Part shown: in pieces, positions 1-12,164 of the stretch
How the letters are laid out: each line of letters opens with the position of its first letter
How positions within the stretch are numbered: the first letter of the stretch is position 1
Assembly (NCBI GenBank): GCA_963277665.1
Contig: OY728128.1
Span: 1,862,120,988-1,862,184,987 of the forward strand
From: Viscum album
Taxonomy: Eukaryota; Streptophyta; Magnoliopsida; Santalales; Viscaceae
Length of the DNA stretch: 64,000 nucleotides
Direction: 5' to 3'
Position numbers and translations under genes: made by a program
Notes under the pieces: generated by a model
Database searches by the model: none
What the model saw: only the letters and a program-made list of their open reading frames with translations
Told to the model about the DNA's origin: nothing

Positions 1-2105
1 AAAAATTTATTTTCACATCGATGGTTTAATTTTTATTCTATAAATTTATATTCATTTTATAAAACACTGTTACTCTGTCAAAATCTATGAAACTGGTTCA
101 AGGATGAATGAGAACATATTGATGTTAATTCATCATGTCTGGTTGGTTTGGAATTTCTTCTTGTTTTCTATGTACATTCATGACATGCATTTTATTTTTA
201 TTGTGTATCGATAATTACTTAATAATTTATTATTTAGTGAGTGTTATTCAAAATAAAATTCTATACCATAATTTTCATTCATATTCTGTAGTGAGATTGA
301 GGTTTTGAGATGATAATGGATAACTAGTGATAGATTAGAATGGATTGGAAATTCTAGTTCATCCTAGAGTTGATGGTGTGTCTACGGAAAATACGGGTAG
401 AATTTTTTGACAAAATTTAAATCCCATAATCAGGATCACCAGAAATATTAGTGTTGATAAACCCTGGATTTTGTATCTCTGGTGAGAATGGGGGTGGAGG
501 AAACATGCATGATGACACTGAGGGAACCAACAATATCTATAAATCTGGATATGAAGAGTGGGGGATCTATAATTACACGATGTGTGAGAACCCCATGGAT
601 GTTGTGATTGTGTATTCACAAAGATGTAAATATCACATATTTCGTCACCCTATCACATGATATGTGACTTGTTCTATGTGGATTGATGTGTAACATGGAT
701 GTCACATGGGAATGGGTAGTCTAGAGTACAAAAACAGGTGTGCACTGGCATTGAAATGTCTAGGTGTATAGTAGATCGTCTATATAAACTTAGGATGGTA
801 CATGGTCATAGGGAAAGGCATATTCGTAGTCTTAGGAATTATATGCATGTTGTTTACTATTCCCACAAGCCATATATATAAATATTCACAATCCTTGTGA
901 GGAATAACCACATGGGATGATCAAGGGTTGGATGGAAACATCATGTACAAGCAATACCCAATATGTACCAAATTTGAGAGTGTTTGGAGCCCTTTGTTTC
1001 TTTATTTTGGAATAGTATTGGTTGAGTTTCTTCCCTTGGTCTATCCAATCGAGGGAGAAATGCAACATTACATATACATCTCTTGATTTTGATCACCTCT
1101 AAGGGATGATTCAAATAATGATCCAATGGTGTCTCTCATTGATACCAGATTGTGATGTTTGATAATTTGGTACCGTAGTTGGATTTTTTGGAATCATTCA
1201 ATCCTTTTTATCTTGGTTGTGGGTCCTCCATAGAGAATTCTCTTTCAGTATGTTTCATATTATCATATTAGTATGATGACCTTCATGGTGGGTTGATCCA
1301 TATTGGATTTGTTGTGTCCCCCAGTGGTCGTGGATGATATACCCTATCTGATTATCATGTATTCTTAGACCAGTAAGAATTTTTGGGTGGGAACCATATA
1401 TAATGACCCCTTGATGATTTTATCTAGTTATAAAAGTTTTCGTGGAGCATATTATCCTAGATCATTTATTTCATTGAGAATAATTTTATTGTAGGTAGTT
1501 TGGTTGTGACCACCTATAGGCGTGTTCTCCTTCAAGAGTATATTAAGGAATCATTATGAATTGAATATTATATCCTTTTTATGAGCTAAATAATCTCAAC
1601 TCATCATGATTAGAGTATTTAGGGAGTCCTACAAGTTATTTTTATACACACCCCTGCATGGTTTCTACCTGCACATGTCATGTCTTACATAGACGATGAC
1701 CCATTTGACTATGTAATTGGATGAATTGGAGTTGGGATAGCATATCTTGAGCTTTAAAGACCTATGTGTTTTCTGGGTGGCTTCATTTGATTGTATTCCT
1801 AACCCTTGGATCATGGCAGACTCTTTATTTCTTTTTATTAGAATTGTTCGTAGACACCTTTATTTTTTTAGTAAATTATTTTCATACTTTTTTGTGTGAT
1901 CGTAGATATATGCATGTATCAGTTTCTACTATTTTACATTTCATAATTATATGGGATTAGAGATATGAGTATGTGTGTGTGTGTGTATGTTAATTATTCA
2001 AATGCCACCCATTGGTGTAATATACCTACTCTGCACTGGTAACTAGCCTCAAGCCAATTAGAAGAAGGATTAGTGTAGTTGTTGTTCAAGTCCAATCAAG
2101 TCATG
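1..2105 (+). repeat. 5' LTR (right part only) of the left gypsy element
   Basis: This stretch aligns to the region starting about 7.6 kb downstream, with many substitutions and small indels. The right end is placed just upstream of the primer-site relic at 2117 and is uncertain by about 10 bases. The missing left part, roughly 600 bp judging from the 3' copy, lies outside the window. A short TG dinucleotide run lies at 1972-1986. No host gene or RNA gene is seen here; the open frames in it are short and have no recognisable product. Confidence 0.75.
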
Positions 2106-2116
2106 TTCTGAGTGAG

Positions 2117-2127
2117 TGGTATTAGAG
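2117..2127 (+). other. Primer-binding-site relic (initiator Met-tRNA type)
   Basis: TGGTATTAGAG differs at one base from TGGTATCAGAG, the usual complement of the initiator Met-tRNA 3' end in plant LTR elements. The change is C to T. It lies just downstream of the inferred 5' LTR end and fits a plus-strand element. Confidence 0.6.
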
Positions 2128-2579
2128 GAGTTAGTTAGTCCATAAGAAAAAAGTCTATGGGTTTGGTTTGGGGAAATAATGTTAAGGGTATCAAGTAAAA
2201 ATTTCCATCCATGGACACCATTTTTGGTGTGGAGGCCATTTTATACATATACTAGGACTCTGATCACCATCCTTTCATATAGGATCATATAATCATTGGT
2301 TTCCGGTATATTTTTTACATGAATCATATATGGAGGGTTTCTGGTTTACATGCCTTTTCTAAGATAGATTCCTAGATATAATCTTTCTCAGTGGTATATA
2401 TTATCTGTTTTAGGATTCCTCTGCAATGAATGTCATACAAGATTACTCTTCGTATTCATAAAGAAGATCTGTTTGGTGATAAATCTTCAATATAGGGGCT
2501 TATACGGAGATAAAATCTTCTGGGGGTAATCCATCTATACCACTGCCAATTGAAAATATGATACCATTAAAAATTATAG

Positions 2580-3330
2580 TTTATAATTCACACAATATGA
2601 ATTCATTGAATGAGTTTATAAGGAAATGGCCTCCTAGGATTCTGGGTGATCTAGACCACCAATTTAATGAGGACTTGATACATACAGTCACATGAGTTTT
2701 TATCATTGTGAGAATGCCTAATGATCATATGGTGGTCCTCACATTAAGTCTTTTTTAGAGAACTACATATTAATGATGGATATTGGTGACTTCATGATAT
2801 TCCTAGAAAGATCCCTCTTATTCAATCATTGAATGTACCATTATGTAGGAGTTGTATCTAACAATGTTCAATTCTGTTTTCAGCTAATAGCTTATACATT
2901 TGAAGTAATAAATTATTTTTTTGGATGATTTTTTTCTAATGTTAATAGATCTCTAGTTATACACCAAGGATATGGTATGATATTATTTTTTCAGTTCATA
3001 GACCATTGATGAGGGATTATGCTAGAATATCAAGGATTCAGTAACATCTCCCTACATTCCCACCTATAATGGGGCTCTTTTGGGGGCCTTGGTGGTGGAG
3101 AGCTTCGAAGAAGACATAGAATTAATAGTGGGTTCTTGTAGATGGAACCCAGAAAATGAGACCTCATGGATGGTATTCGATGGTAGTAGTAGGGATCTAG
3201 TCCTATTAGAAGATTTTGTAGATGACACCATATTGTAGGATTGGAAGTGCATGAATCTAATGATGTCTTGAGTCATCCAAGGTAGATTTATTGTTTCACG
3301 TGTAACAGTTTGTTAAATATTTCATTTGAT
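2580..3330 (+). pseudogene. Probable gag relic of the left gypsy element
   Basis: The position between primer site and protease is where gag belongs. One frame from about 2609 reads like the start of a Ty3-type gag core: a short hydrophobic and basic stretch, then PP, then a G-x-x-D pattern (KWPPRILGDLD). Stops and frame loss follow, and no zinc knuckle could be recognised. The assignment rests mostly on position. The protein would have formed the cytoplasmic virus-like particle that packages element RNA. Confidence 0.35.
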
Positions 3331-3699
3331 TGTATCAACCATAGTATAACTTATCCATATAAGATCATGGGACCATTGTGGTAGAGATAAAGGTAGGATC
3401 ATGTTGGTTTGTAGGGTTGTAGATGTGGATGAGTGGATGGTGTAATAATAGTAGGTATTCATCGGCTTGACTTATTACTACAAACACCCTAAGTGGTCCA
3501 ATATAGGATCATAGAGCTAGTGCATATGGAGGAGGATATGTGCATGATATAGAAACCTATTTACCTAATTCTCAAGGGATGATTGATGGTATGATGTATT
3601 TCTTTTTTATCTTATTTTCATTATTTATAGCCATATGTGTTGGTCATTACATTCCTTAACATCTCTTGTTTGAGACAAAGAGATTCATGAGGAGCCTTT

Positions 3700-3990
3700 G
3701 GATCAACCATCTCAGATGGAGACACCAACAAGAGGTTACTCCTTAATTGTATAGTTCTACCAATAATGGGATCTAATTCATGGACTTGGGATATTTTTAT
3801 GAGATATCTATATAATGGTGATGATGCCTTATGATGTCATGTTAGGCAATGACTAGAAAACCATAGTCCATTCCTAGAATTACTTTTTTAGGTAAAAGAT
3901 GTGGTGTGTCTGTAGTAATGGGATGAATTTTTTCTTAGGGTCAAAAATGGATCCATAGTAGATAAGGGAGCTCTCAGTCACATGAGAGTG
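3700..3990 (+). pseudogene. Aspartic protease C-terminal relic (pol)
   Basis: At 3824-3856 one frame reads MPYDVMLGND followed by a stop. This matches the D-V-I-L-G-M-D-W-L motif that ends the retropepsin domain of plant Ty3/gypsy elements, with the Trp codon now TAG. The catalytic D-S/T-G segment upstream was not recognised. The domain would have cut the Gag-Pol polyprotein. It is followed in the expected order by the RT region. Confidence 0.65.
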
Positions 3991-4139
3991 GATACAATTA
4001 CTCACTTGTTAGATAATGCGACTCTTGGAGTAGGGGGTCCTATTTTATACCAATTCTATAATGTGGTGGTAGAGAATGAGGACGTACTAAAAGTGGATGT
4101 GATAAGATTACCTACCCATCAACAGTTATACTTATTCAT

Positions 4140-4900
4140 TCACTTATACCTTGGGATAACCCTAATATATACAGAAACATATTGGATTACTCCCTCAGTG
4201 CTTTTTGAGTTGATCGTGTAGTTGTAGGGATTATTAGTGAAGTGCTTTGTGACACACTTTTTCCCCAATAGGAAGACCTAATGTTGTTAAACAAGGAATA
4301 TGTGATTTTTATGTTATGTATGGATTTATGAAACATAAAATATATGAATATAATGAATAATTGTCCTCTATAATAGATCAATTATATCTTTTATCATTTG
4401 ATTGGGGCAAGATGTATCTCAATGATTGACCTCTCATCGATCTAACAACAACTGAGAGTATGATATGAGGATATAAATATGATGATATTAAAATGTTTCA
4501 ATGGTCAAATAGTTTACTTGGTGGTTCACTTCACCGTGGAGAACACCCCAGTGATGTTCACAGGACTCAGGAACATGATATTTTAGCGTTTCATAGACTT
4601 ATTTTTGGAGTACTTCATCGATGATATCCTAGTGTACTCAGTATTTAAGGAGGATCACGAGATACTCATGAGGATAGTCCTAAACACATTTCTATCGATC
4701 CATATTCATGGGAAGATCTCAGTTATTCTGTTTTGGATTTGGGAGGCCCATATCTTTGGAAGTGTCATCTCATAGATAAGAGTTGAAGTGGACTTGAAGA
4801 AGGTTGAGTTAGTGTTAGCTTGGGATCCAACAAAGAGTATAATCAACTTGTGAAGTTTACATGGGTTGGAATAATACTATCTGAAGGTTATACTATATTT
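4140..4900 (+). pseudogene. Reverse transcriptase relic (pol)
   Basis: From about 4150 to 4680 a single frame follows the Ty3/gypsy RT through its N-terminal P-Y-R-M-A-P region, fingers and palm, with several internal stops. The catalytic motif is intact as FIDDILVYS at 4614-4640, so the two aspartates that bind metal are still encoded. It is followed by a K-E-D-H-E stretch and then an E-A-H-I stretch equivalent to the usual C-E-F-W-x-x-x-V-x-F-L-G-H region. From about 4820 there is a further weak match to the W-P-x-P-x-x-x-x-x-x-R-S-F-L-G connection. The stops exclude function. Confidence 0.85.
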
Positions 4901-5039
4901 CTATATATTATAATCACCCTTGAAATATTTGACCCAAAATGGGTACACATTCAAGTGTATGAAATGGTGATGGTAGTGCTTTCATGAGTTGAGGTAGTGG
5001 TTAATGAGGATTTAATCATGAGATTTCTAAAGGAGAGTA

Positions 5040-5450
5040 TATAGTACATATTCTTCCTACAATGCATTAAGAATTGGTTTTGGTTGTTATTTTATGTAGT
5101 TTATTACAATTATTTCCTATGCTTGATGTCATTTGGGACCACTTGAGAAAATTTACAAGACCTATGATATGGAGTTAATAGTGGTAGCCTTTATAACAAC
5201 GATATGGCAACCCAATTAGATGGGAAAATAATTTATTGACTAATATGGACACAAAATTATAATGTATATATTTTTATGAAAATAAACATAAATTGAGATA
5301 TAAGTAATAGATAGAGTTTCTCTATAAAAACTAATTCATGATTTTCAATACTTTTGGGAATGGTAAAGTGGATGAAGATGCCCTTAGTACGATATCCTTC
5401 TCTCAGTTGTTAGATATGGTGTCAAATTTATTAGCCTCAATAATTTTTTA
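5040..5450 (+). pseudogene. RNase H domain relic and linker (pol)
   Basis: EKIYKTYDMELIVVAF at 5145-5192 matches the E-K-N-Y-x-T-H-D-L-E-L-A-A-V-V-x-A-L motif of Ty3/gypsy RNase H, which removes the RNA strand of the hybrid during reverse transcription. At 5356-5388, in another frame, GNGKVDEDALS matches the P-G-K-A-N-V-V-A-D-A-L-S-R stretch that closes RNase H. The frame difference shows at least one indel. The 62-codon open frame at 5338-5526 is the remnant of this stretch. Confidence 0.8.
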
Positions 5451-5639
5451 CTTAGTGGGAAATGTTGAATATTTATATATTTATTTCATGGTTGTTACAA
5501 CCATGATATTACATAATTTTAGGTAAGCTCATCCTGAAGATACCAACTATGATACCTTACATACTATGATATCCACTAGGCATATACCTGATGGGTTTTC
5601 TGAAGGTAATGTGAAAATGTTTATTTTTAGGGGGTGAAT

Positions 5640-6600
5640 GAAAATACCATTGATGTTATAGGAGTGGGTGATGCATGAGTTTCATATACAGCCTTTTTCA
5701 GAGCATCCATGTGTGGAAATGATTTACCAGGACCTCCAATGGCATTTTTGGTGGCCCCATAAAAGAATATGCACTATATAGTTTATCTCTCAATTCATTA
5801 TTTACCAGAAAGTGGAGGATTTAAACCTAGATTTAGTGGGTTTATATAAATAACGTGATGTTATAGAGTGGAATTGAGATGGGATATCCACGGAATTTGT
5901 TATTTGGGTATCACATATGTGCAGGTGACATAATTATATCTGGTTGATCATAGACCGAATCACCATGTCATCCCTCTTCTTTGGTCTTAAAGACAAGATT
6001 TAAGTAAGGATTATGTGATGAATTTAAATTTTGGAGATAGTTAGACTCTATTGATTTCATTTTATGATCATTTACTACCATGATACTTGCTACACATCGT
6101 GATAATTGGGGTCATGGAATGAATCCATTAGGATTCAGATGTGGTTGAGCACACTGTTTCACCCCAAGATTGACTACTAGAATGAGATGAACATTCATTA
6201 CCGAGAGGACATGATTCAGAAATTTATATTATATTGGGTCATAGTTTAGTAGATCAAATACCATAATTTATTTTTAGTACAAAAATTTCTACCATTACAC
6301 CATTTTTGTGACATGAATAGATGCCTTGTATAGGAAAAATAATAGGTACACACTATGTTCGACTAATTTAGATGTGTCAGCACTCATGGGAACATTGTTT
6401 ATAAAAGATAATATAGAGATAGTTAAGATCATCCAAAAGAATTTGGGGAATCCATAGAGCCACCAAAAGTCCTATGTAGACCAAAGACATAGGCCTCTAT
6501 AGTTTGAGGAGGGAGACAATGGGGTCTTGATAGTATAACCTCAATACTGATTAGAGAGATCTTTAATGGGTGGAATTTTATATCTAATATTCAATGGAAC
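5640..6600 (+). pseudogene. Integrase relic (pol)
   Basis: Several integrase landmarks appear in order. QDLQWHFWWPHK at 5728-5763 matches the Y-W-W-P-G-M-K stretch of the zinc-binding domain. IWLIIDR at 5938-5958 matches the D-A-I-W-V-I-V-D-R core strand. FHPKID-x-x-N-E at 6157-6186 matches H-P-Q-T-D-G-Q-S-E and keeps the catalytic glutamate codon. SHQKSYVDQRHRPL at 6458-6499 matches the S-R-Q-K-S-Y-A-D-R-R-R-R-P-L linker. Frame changes and stops between these make it non-functional. The enzyme would have inserted the cDNA into chromosomal DNA. Confidence 0.8.
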
Positions 6601-6925
6601 ATTGGAGATACTTCATATATTTATGTATGTGGTGTTCTACTTAGATATATTGATGTAGTTGAACCGTGTAAAAATCATCATCTTCAAGTCATAGCTAATG
6701 AGGTAACTGCACAACCTGTCACAGATTTTTTACTAGTGTGAGATGGAAAATGTGGATTGAGCTAACTTTATTATATACCTAGTGGATACTGAGGATTATT
6801 ATGAGAGGATAAATTATGGATTTTCAATTCCCCTAGTTAATGTCTGGTGACATCATGGGAATCATCAAGAGAGCACCTTTGAGGAGGAGACCTAGTTGTG
6901 GACCTTATACCCACATAATTTTTTG
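6600..6925 (+). pseudogene. Chromodomain-type C-terminus of pol
   Basis: At 6827-6923 one frame reads IPLVNVW, then H-H-G-N-H and STFEEET, and ends Y-P-H-N-F, with two stops. This follows the I-P-L-V-K-V-L-W ... E-A-T-W-E-x-E ... Y-P-H-L-F end of plant chromovirus integrases, where a chromodomain reads chromatin marks and steers integration (family knowledge). It places the element among chromoviruses, most like the Tekay/Del group. The polypurine tract and 3' LTR follow within 50 bp. Confidence 0.7.
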
Positions 6926-6960
6926 GTGATTTTGTATCTTGATAGATTAAAAAATTTATA

Positions 6961-6972
6961 GGGTGGGGGGAA
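6961..6972 (+). other. Polypurine tract
   Basis: GGGTGGGGGGAA directly precedes the TG that starts the 3' LTR. Such a G-rich tract primes plus-strand DNA synthesis in LTR elements. Confidence 0.75.
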
Positions 6973-9715
6973 TGTAAAATCTAGTATTTTTTCAATTATT
7001 TCATTATAATTTTATATGTATTATTTCCTGATATAGTTGAAGGGATTGAATGAAATTATGAGGCACGTTGGGCCTCAGATTAATTTTTGAAATATTTTTT
7101 ATATATTAAAATAACACAAATGAATTTTTCCTAAATTAGTAGAATAAATCCTAAAAGGGGGATCATATCTAAAATATGAGAGAACTATTTACTTCATATG
7201 GTTGGTTTAAATGAAAGATACCCTTTTCTTTTGTTTGTGTTAGGTGTTTCTGAAATAGTTGTAATGGATGTTGAATTAATAAAACAAATTTAATTAATTA
7301 TTTATTTTATTATTTTGATTTTGGGAACTTATTCATCTATGTAAACATGAATATACGTCAAATCTATGGTTAGTTATATAAAAATTGGATTGAGTGAAAT
7401 CGATGGATATGTGATGTTGGATAATTATAGGAAGATGTCAGTAGTTTTGATCATATTTTGGAGCATGCACCAATGGATTTCATGAAGTTGACCAATTATT
7501 ATAACATAGGACCATTCTCTATTAGTGATTAATCAAAAATCTTATCATGAAGTTTGATTTGTGATTTCCTTCTTGTTATTTATCCATTGTAAAACATAGA
7601 TCAATTATATAAACTATATTAAATTCACGCATCGATGAGTGATTTATTTAATGTGTATATCTTTGTTCATTATTTAAACCCATCAACTATCATCCAAATC
7701 TATGACAAAATATCGAGGCTGAATGAAAAATTGATGAGGTTTATTCTTGACATCTTGTGGCTTTGGGATCTCCCATCAATTTTTTCACGTTTTCATCTTA
7801 ATCACTGTCATTGGACCATCGTTTAGAGATTACCTATTATTTGATCACTACACACCATAATTTGGTGCAACAGATCCATACAATGGGTGAAGTTTGTGAT
7901 CAAGGGTGAGAAATTGATGTGGCAATGATGGAGGGTAATATGTTGTAGATTGTGATATATTGGCTTGTCTTATCCATCTATGATTTGATTTTGTAGCTAT
8001 AGATGACACATATCAGTGTTTATAATCCTTAATTGAATCCCAAAATCATGATATTCGGCGAAGGGATTGTTGTGAGGAATGTTGGGGGATCAATTAATAG
8101 GATGATGTAGTACAAGAAACCCATGGGTTCTAGAAATCCCATGATACATGGAATTTAATTCAGAAGTACATGTCTTGTGGGTACCCATTTCTACAGTGCT
8201 AGGATTTTAGGTTAGATATAAATATCACATGGTGTGGGACCCTATTTTATTCCATGTGACATATGCTAGAAAGATTGAAGTGTAACTTAGAGGTTACATA
8301 GGAAAAGGAAGACTAGTGTGCATGACTAGGTGTATATGGTAATCAACAATGCTAGGTGTACTCGGTCATGACTAAGTGTACATGGGTTGTTACACATTCA
8401 TTGAAAGCGGTACATGGAGACATGATGAGAACATGAGTAAAGTGACAACCAATCTAAATACATAGTTTACTATTACCACCCACCATGTATGTTGATTTTT
8501 ATAGACCATGTGAGGAAACACCACATAGAATGACTATGGGATGGATGGACATGTCTTGTACCCCCTAGTACATGTGATTTACCCGCATTGACGGTGTTTA
8601 GAGACCTATATATCATTATTTTGGACTAGTATATGTTTCAGGTGTTCCCTTGGTCTATTTCCTCGACGGTAAAGAGTAGAATAAACACCACATCTCTAGA
8701 TTGTGATCCCGTATATAATTTGAGTCTCATCTAGAGTTTTTGGTGTCATTTCGATATACTTCATTTTGATCCTCTATCATTATATACCTGTTGTGGGGTA
8801 TATTTAATCAATACATCCTCTTATAGAATGTCTTTTATTCTCCATCTAGATGGTCATTTCAATATGATTTATAGTACCATATGATTATGATCACACACAT
8901 AGTGTTTTGATCTAAATTGGGTTCATGTCTTCCTCCAATGGCCCTTCTTATGATACCCAATATGTGTATTGGGTATTTAAAGACAGGTGGTATTTCATGA
9001 ATGGAGAGTAATGACCATGATCTCATTGATGATTCACTCTAGATATTGCATTTTTTTGGAGAATATTCTTCTAGAACAAGCATCGCATCGAGGAGATTCC
9101 TATGGATGGATGTTTGGTTGTGACATCAGGGAGGTGTAGTTTCCTTACTTAGTTTATACTTCATTTTTTATGAATTGATATATATATTATTATGATAATG
9201 ATTGTTTCTAATTATTCATTGTATGTGTCTTTTGGGTAACCATGTAGGTATTATTATCCCCCACCCCTTCAAAGGTTCTTCCCGCACATGTCATGTATTA
9301 TGCAGATGAAAACCAATTTGATTGTGTCATGTGATGACAGGGAGCTGGTGGAGCATTGGTCATGCATGAAAGAATGATTCGTTTTCTAAGTGGTTTCATT
9401 TGATTGCATTTCTCTCATATGGAGAAGGTTGGGATCTATACAGTTTTTGTGAAGGATTTTATTTGTCCCCCCTTGATCACTTTCTATTATTAACATTTGT
9501 AATCTAGTTTTGGGATAAAAGATGTTTAATTTCATCAGTTCTATTATTTTTACATTTCTTCCATGTATGGACTTGGATATGTGTGTGTATTTGTACATTT
9601 ACATTACGATAAGGAATCCAATTGGTTTGAATTTTTTACCCAGTACATGTTACAAACCCATGACCTGTAGAGGGTGATTAGGACTTATTTAGAGTTTTGG
9701 TCCTGTATGGTTTGT
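6973..9715 (+). repeat. 3' LTR of the left gypsy element
   Basis: It starts TGTAAAATC right after the polypurine tract. The part from about 7610 onward aligns to 1-2105. The right end is inferred from the 5' copy to within a few tens of bases. No CA end or target duplication can be read because the left partner is outside the window. The LTR is about 2.7 kb and has no readable gene. Confidence 0.75.
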
Positions 9716-11830
9716 TGTTTATTTGTGAGGCTCATCCTAATCAATCTTACCCTTAGGAGTATAACTCTTTATTTTAATTTTTTTCAAATAAATTTAATAT
9801 TTTAAATATTTTGGGTATATAAAATATAGTGATTTTATTGTGTTACCTGAAATTATATGTTTATCTTTCCATATACACAACATTGTGTTTAAATTGAACT
9901 CTATACAACACTGAGTTTTGATTTTATTACACGCAACACTGATAATAACTTATGCTATAAGAAATACCGAGTTTAAACGAAACATGTTGTACTATTATAA
10001 TGATTATATTTAACATATTACCAGGCTGTTAAAAATGTTGGTTTTAATAGGACTAACTAAACTATGATAATATATTTTTTTTAAAAAATTATTTTTCATC
10101 TATTGATTAGAAATAAAATACGATTTATGTTTTTTAAAAAACATCATTTTTCTATAAGATATATTAGCCATGATTTTTTGACATAATATAAAAATTATTA
10201 CAACTTTAATAAAAAAAATTTTAAAAAAAATCTATTTTGAAAATGGGAATACCTATATTATCTGACCGTTAAGTGTTTATATTTATCTTGAAATGTTTTA
10301 TTTCATCAATTTATACTTATAAACAAACGATTTTAGGTGAAAATTTCCATTTTATTTAAATTATTTATAATTTTAAATAATTATTTGAATTAGCTTTAAA
10401 GTGAAATTTTATAATAATTATGTCATGTAATAATATTGATTTCATTTGAATAAATATCATTATGAATTTTTATTTAAAAGAATTGTATTGTTTTGATCAT
10501 TTTTTACTTTAAAATCTCACATTCTTGTCAAATTTATGCGATCACATTTAAATAAAGTATTTCCACATTAGTGAATTGAATTTGATAAAATGTATTCCAT
10601 ATTTTTAATCAAAAAATTTAAAATCTCTAACGATGTATAATATTTTTTTATGAAAAGTAATATTAAATGTAGTTAAAATTAATGGTCATGGTTAAGGTAA
10701 AAAACAGTCTTAAACGACAGACTAACTAGAATGATTGTAGTTAAAAGGAATTAAAATATTTTATTAATTTTATTGAATGATTTTATTTTTATATTTTTCA
10801 TCATTTTTATGAAACTTTGAAATTCCTTGCCACATTCCTCTAAATATGACACATATATTATGTTTAGTAACAAAAAAGACAAAAAAGTAATTATATTAAT
10901 TTTAATATATTTAATGCTTTGGAAAATGGAAAAAGATAACATATGTTCGTTTATAAGTATTTTTTTAAAATAGAAATGATTTTCTAATGATTATTTTTTA
11001 TTGATTCATTAGATATGAAATAATTATTTAAATTCTTTGGAAATGTCAATGCATGAATTATTCGGGAAATAATAAAATAAATAAAATGATACTAAAAAAA
11101 TTATAGGTGAAGTGAATTGCATGATATATGGTGTCCCATTAATTATTTTTATGAATATATCATGTAATCTAGGTTTGAATATATTAATATAATAATTTAA
11201 TCATTTTCATGTAATTTAGAAAATTGAAATTATATGAATATTGTCAACACTAACAGTAACGTTATTTTATAATAAATGATTATTTATTAATGGATTAAAA
11301 ATAACTCAAAATAATATAATCTACCATGATATTACTAAATTTTATTAAAAATTATTTATGTTCCATTTCTGTTCAAATTTTTATTTTATAATTACTATAT
11401 TGACCATTAAATTCAAAAAACCCACTTAGTACAGTTATCATTAAAATGATGTTTTTTCACCTTACTTGAACTTATTTTAACATTAACATTCAATTCACAT
11501 AGGATTTAAGTTTGATTAATTATATAAAAAATATAGAATCTTTGGTTAAAAATTATATATTAATTCTCACTCTTATTAATTCTTAAGAAAGAAATTTCCA
11601 TGGTTAGAAATATAGTTACCTAAGTGAATACCTAAAAGGAAACAATAGGGAAACATAGTTGTTAAGGAATGAAGTGTTTAAAACATATGTTTAATTTTAT
11701 GGTAGTGGTTGGGATTGAGCATATAATCCATAATGTCAATTAATTATCAAAATATTTATGAAATGGGGTATGATGGACATCCAAAGAGTAAATTTTTTGG
11801 AGTATTTTGAAAAATGACACACTTCCTCAA

Positions 11831-11838
11831 TTATAAAT
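11831..11838 (+). promoter_or_regulatory. TATA box of LTR copy A
   Basis: TTATAAAT is followed by a C-rich stretch with CTCACAC, as in the other LTR copies. Equivalent boxes are at 51522 (copy B), about 29167 (copy C), about 58805 (copy D) and, on the minus strand, 26331-26338 in the nested element. Conservation of position across copies supports it. Confidence 0.55.
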
Positions 11839-11995
11839 GAAATCTCGCTCCCCACTCTAACTCACACATTCAGACCTATTTTTATCATCCAAGACCTACC
11901 CAATCTTATAAAAAATTACCTCCTATCATCCTTGAAGTCTTTTTTAAATTACATTCAATCCTAGGAAGACATTCAGGAAAACCTAAAGATGATAC

Positions 11996-12012
11996 CTGAA
12001 GAACAGTTAACG
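11996..12012 (+). promoter_or_regulatory. Decayed splice-donor-like motif (copy A)
   Basis: CTGAAGAACAGTTAACG is the counterpart of AAGAAGAGGTAATG in copies C and D and in the nested element. It lies about 168 bp after the TATA box, the same distance as in the others. The intact versions have AG|GTAAT, a good 5' splice-site match. Confidence 0.4.
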
Positions 12013-12164
12013 TCCCTAAACCCACAGCTTTATTTAATTTCTTTATCTACATCGTTCAATTCTTATTAAACAATTCATATATAATAACATAATAATAAAA
12101 AATTTCCAAAAACATTATGTTATTTTTATGACATTATTTCACGCAAACTATCATCATTTGGGTT

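Larger units (their letters stand above)
1..9715 (+). mobile_element. Decayed Ty3/gypsy chromovirus-like LTR retrotransposon, left end outside the window
   Basis: The two ends of this block align at an offset of about 7610-7620 bp: for example, the stretch near 1765-1800 matches 9390-9420, and 1035-1060 matches 8650-8670. They are therefore the two LTRs of one element, and the left one starts before base 1. Between them lie, in plus-strand order, a primer-site relic, gag-like, protease, RT, RNase H, integrase and chromodomain relics and a polypurine tract. The order RT-RNase H-integrase is that of Ty3/gypsy; the C-terminal chromodomain-like end points to a chromovirus of Tekay/Del type (family knowledge). 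Many stops replace Trp and Arg codons, as expected from decay of methylated cytosines. It cannot be active. Confidence 0.85.

Noticed and set aside
714..730. GGTAGTCTAGAGTAC as a further hairpin module in the left gypsy element
   Set aside because: It would be in the opposite orientation relative to its element, has no paired arms and no copies at 185-200 bp.
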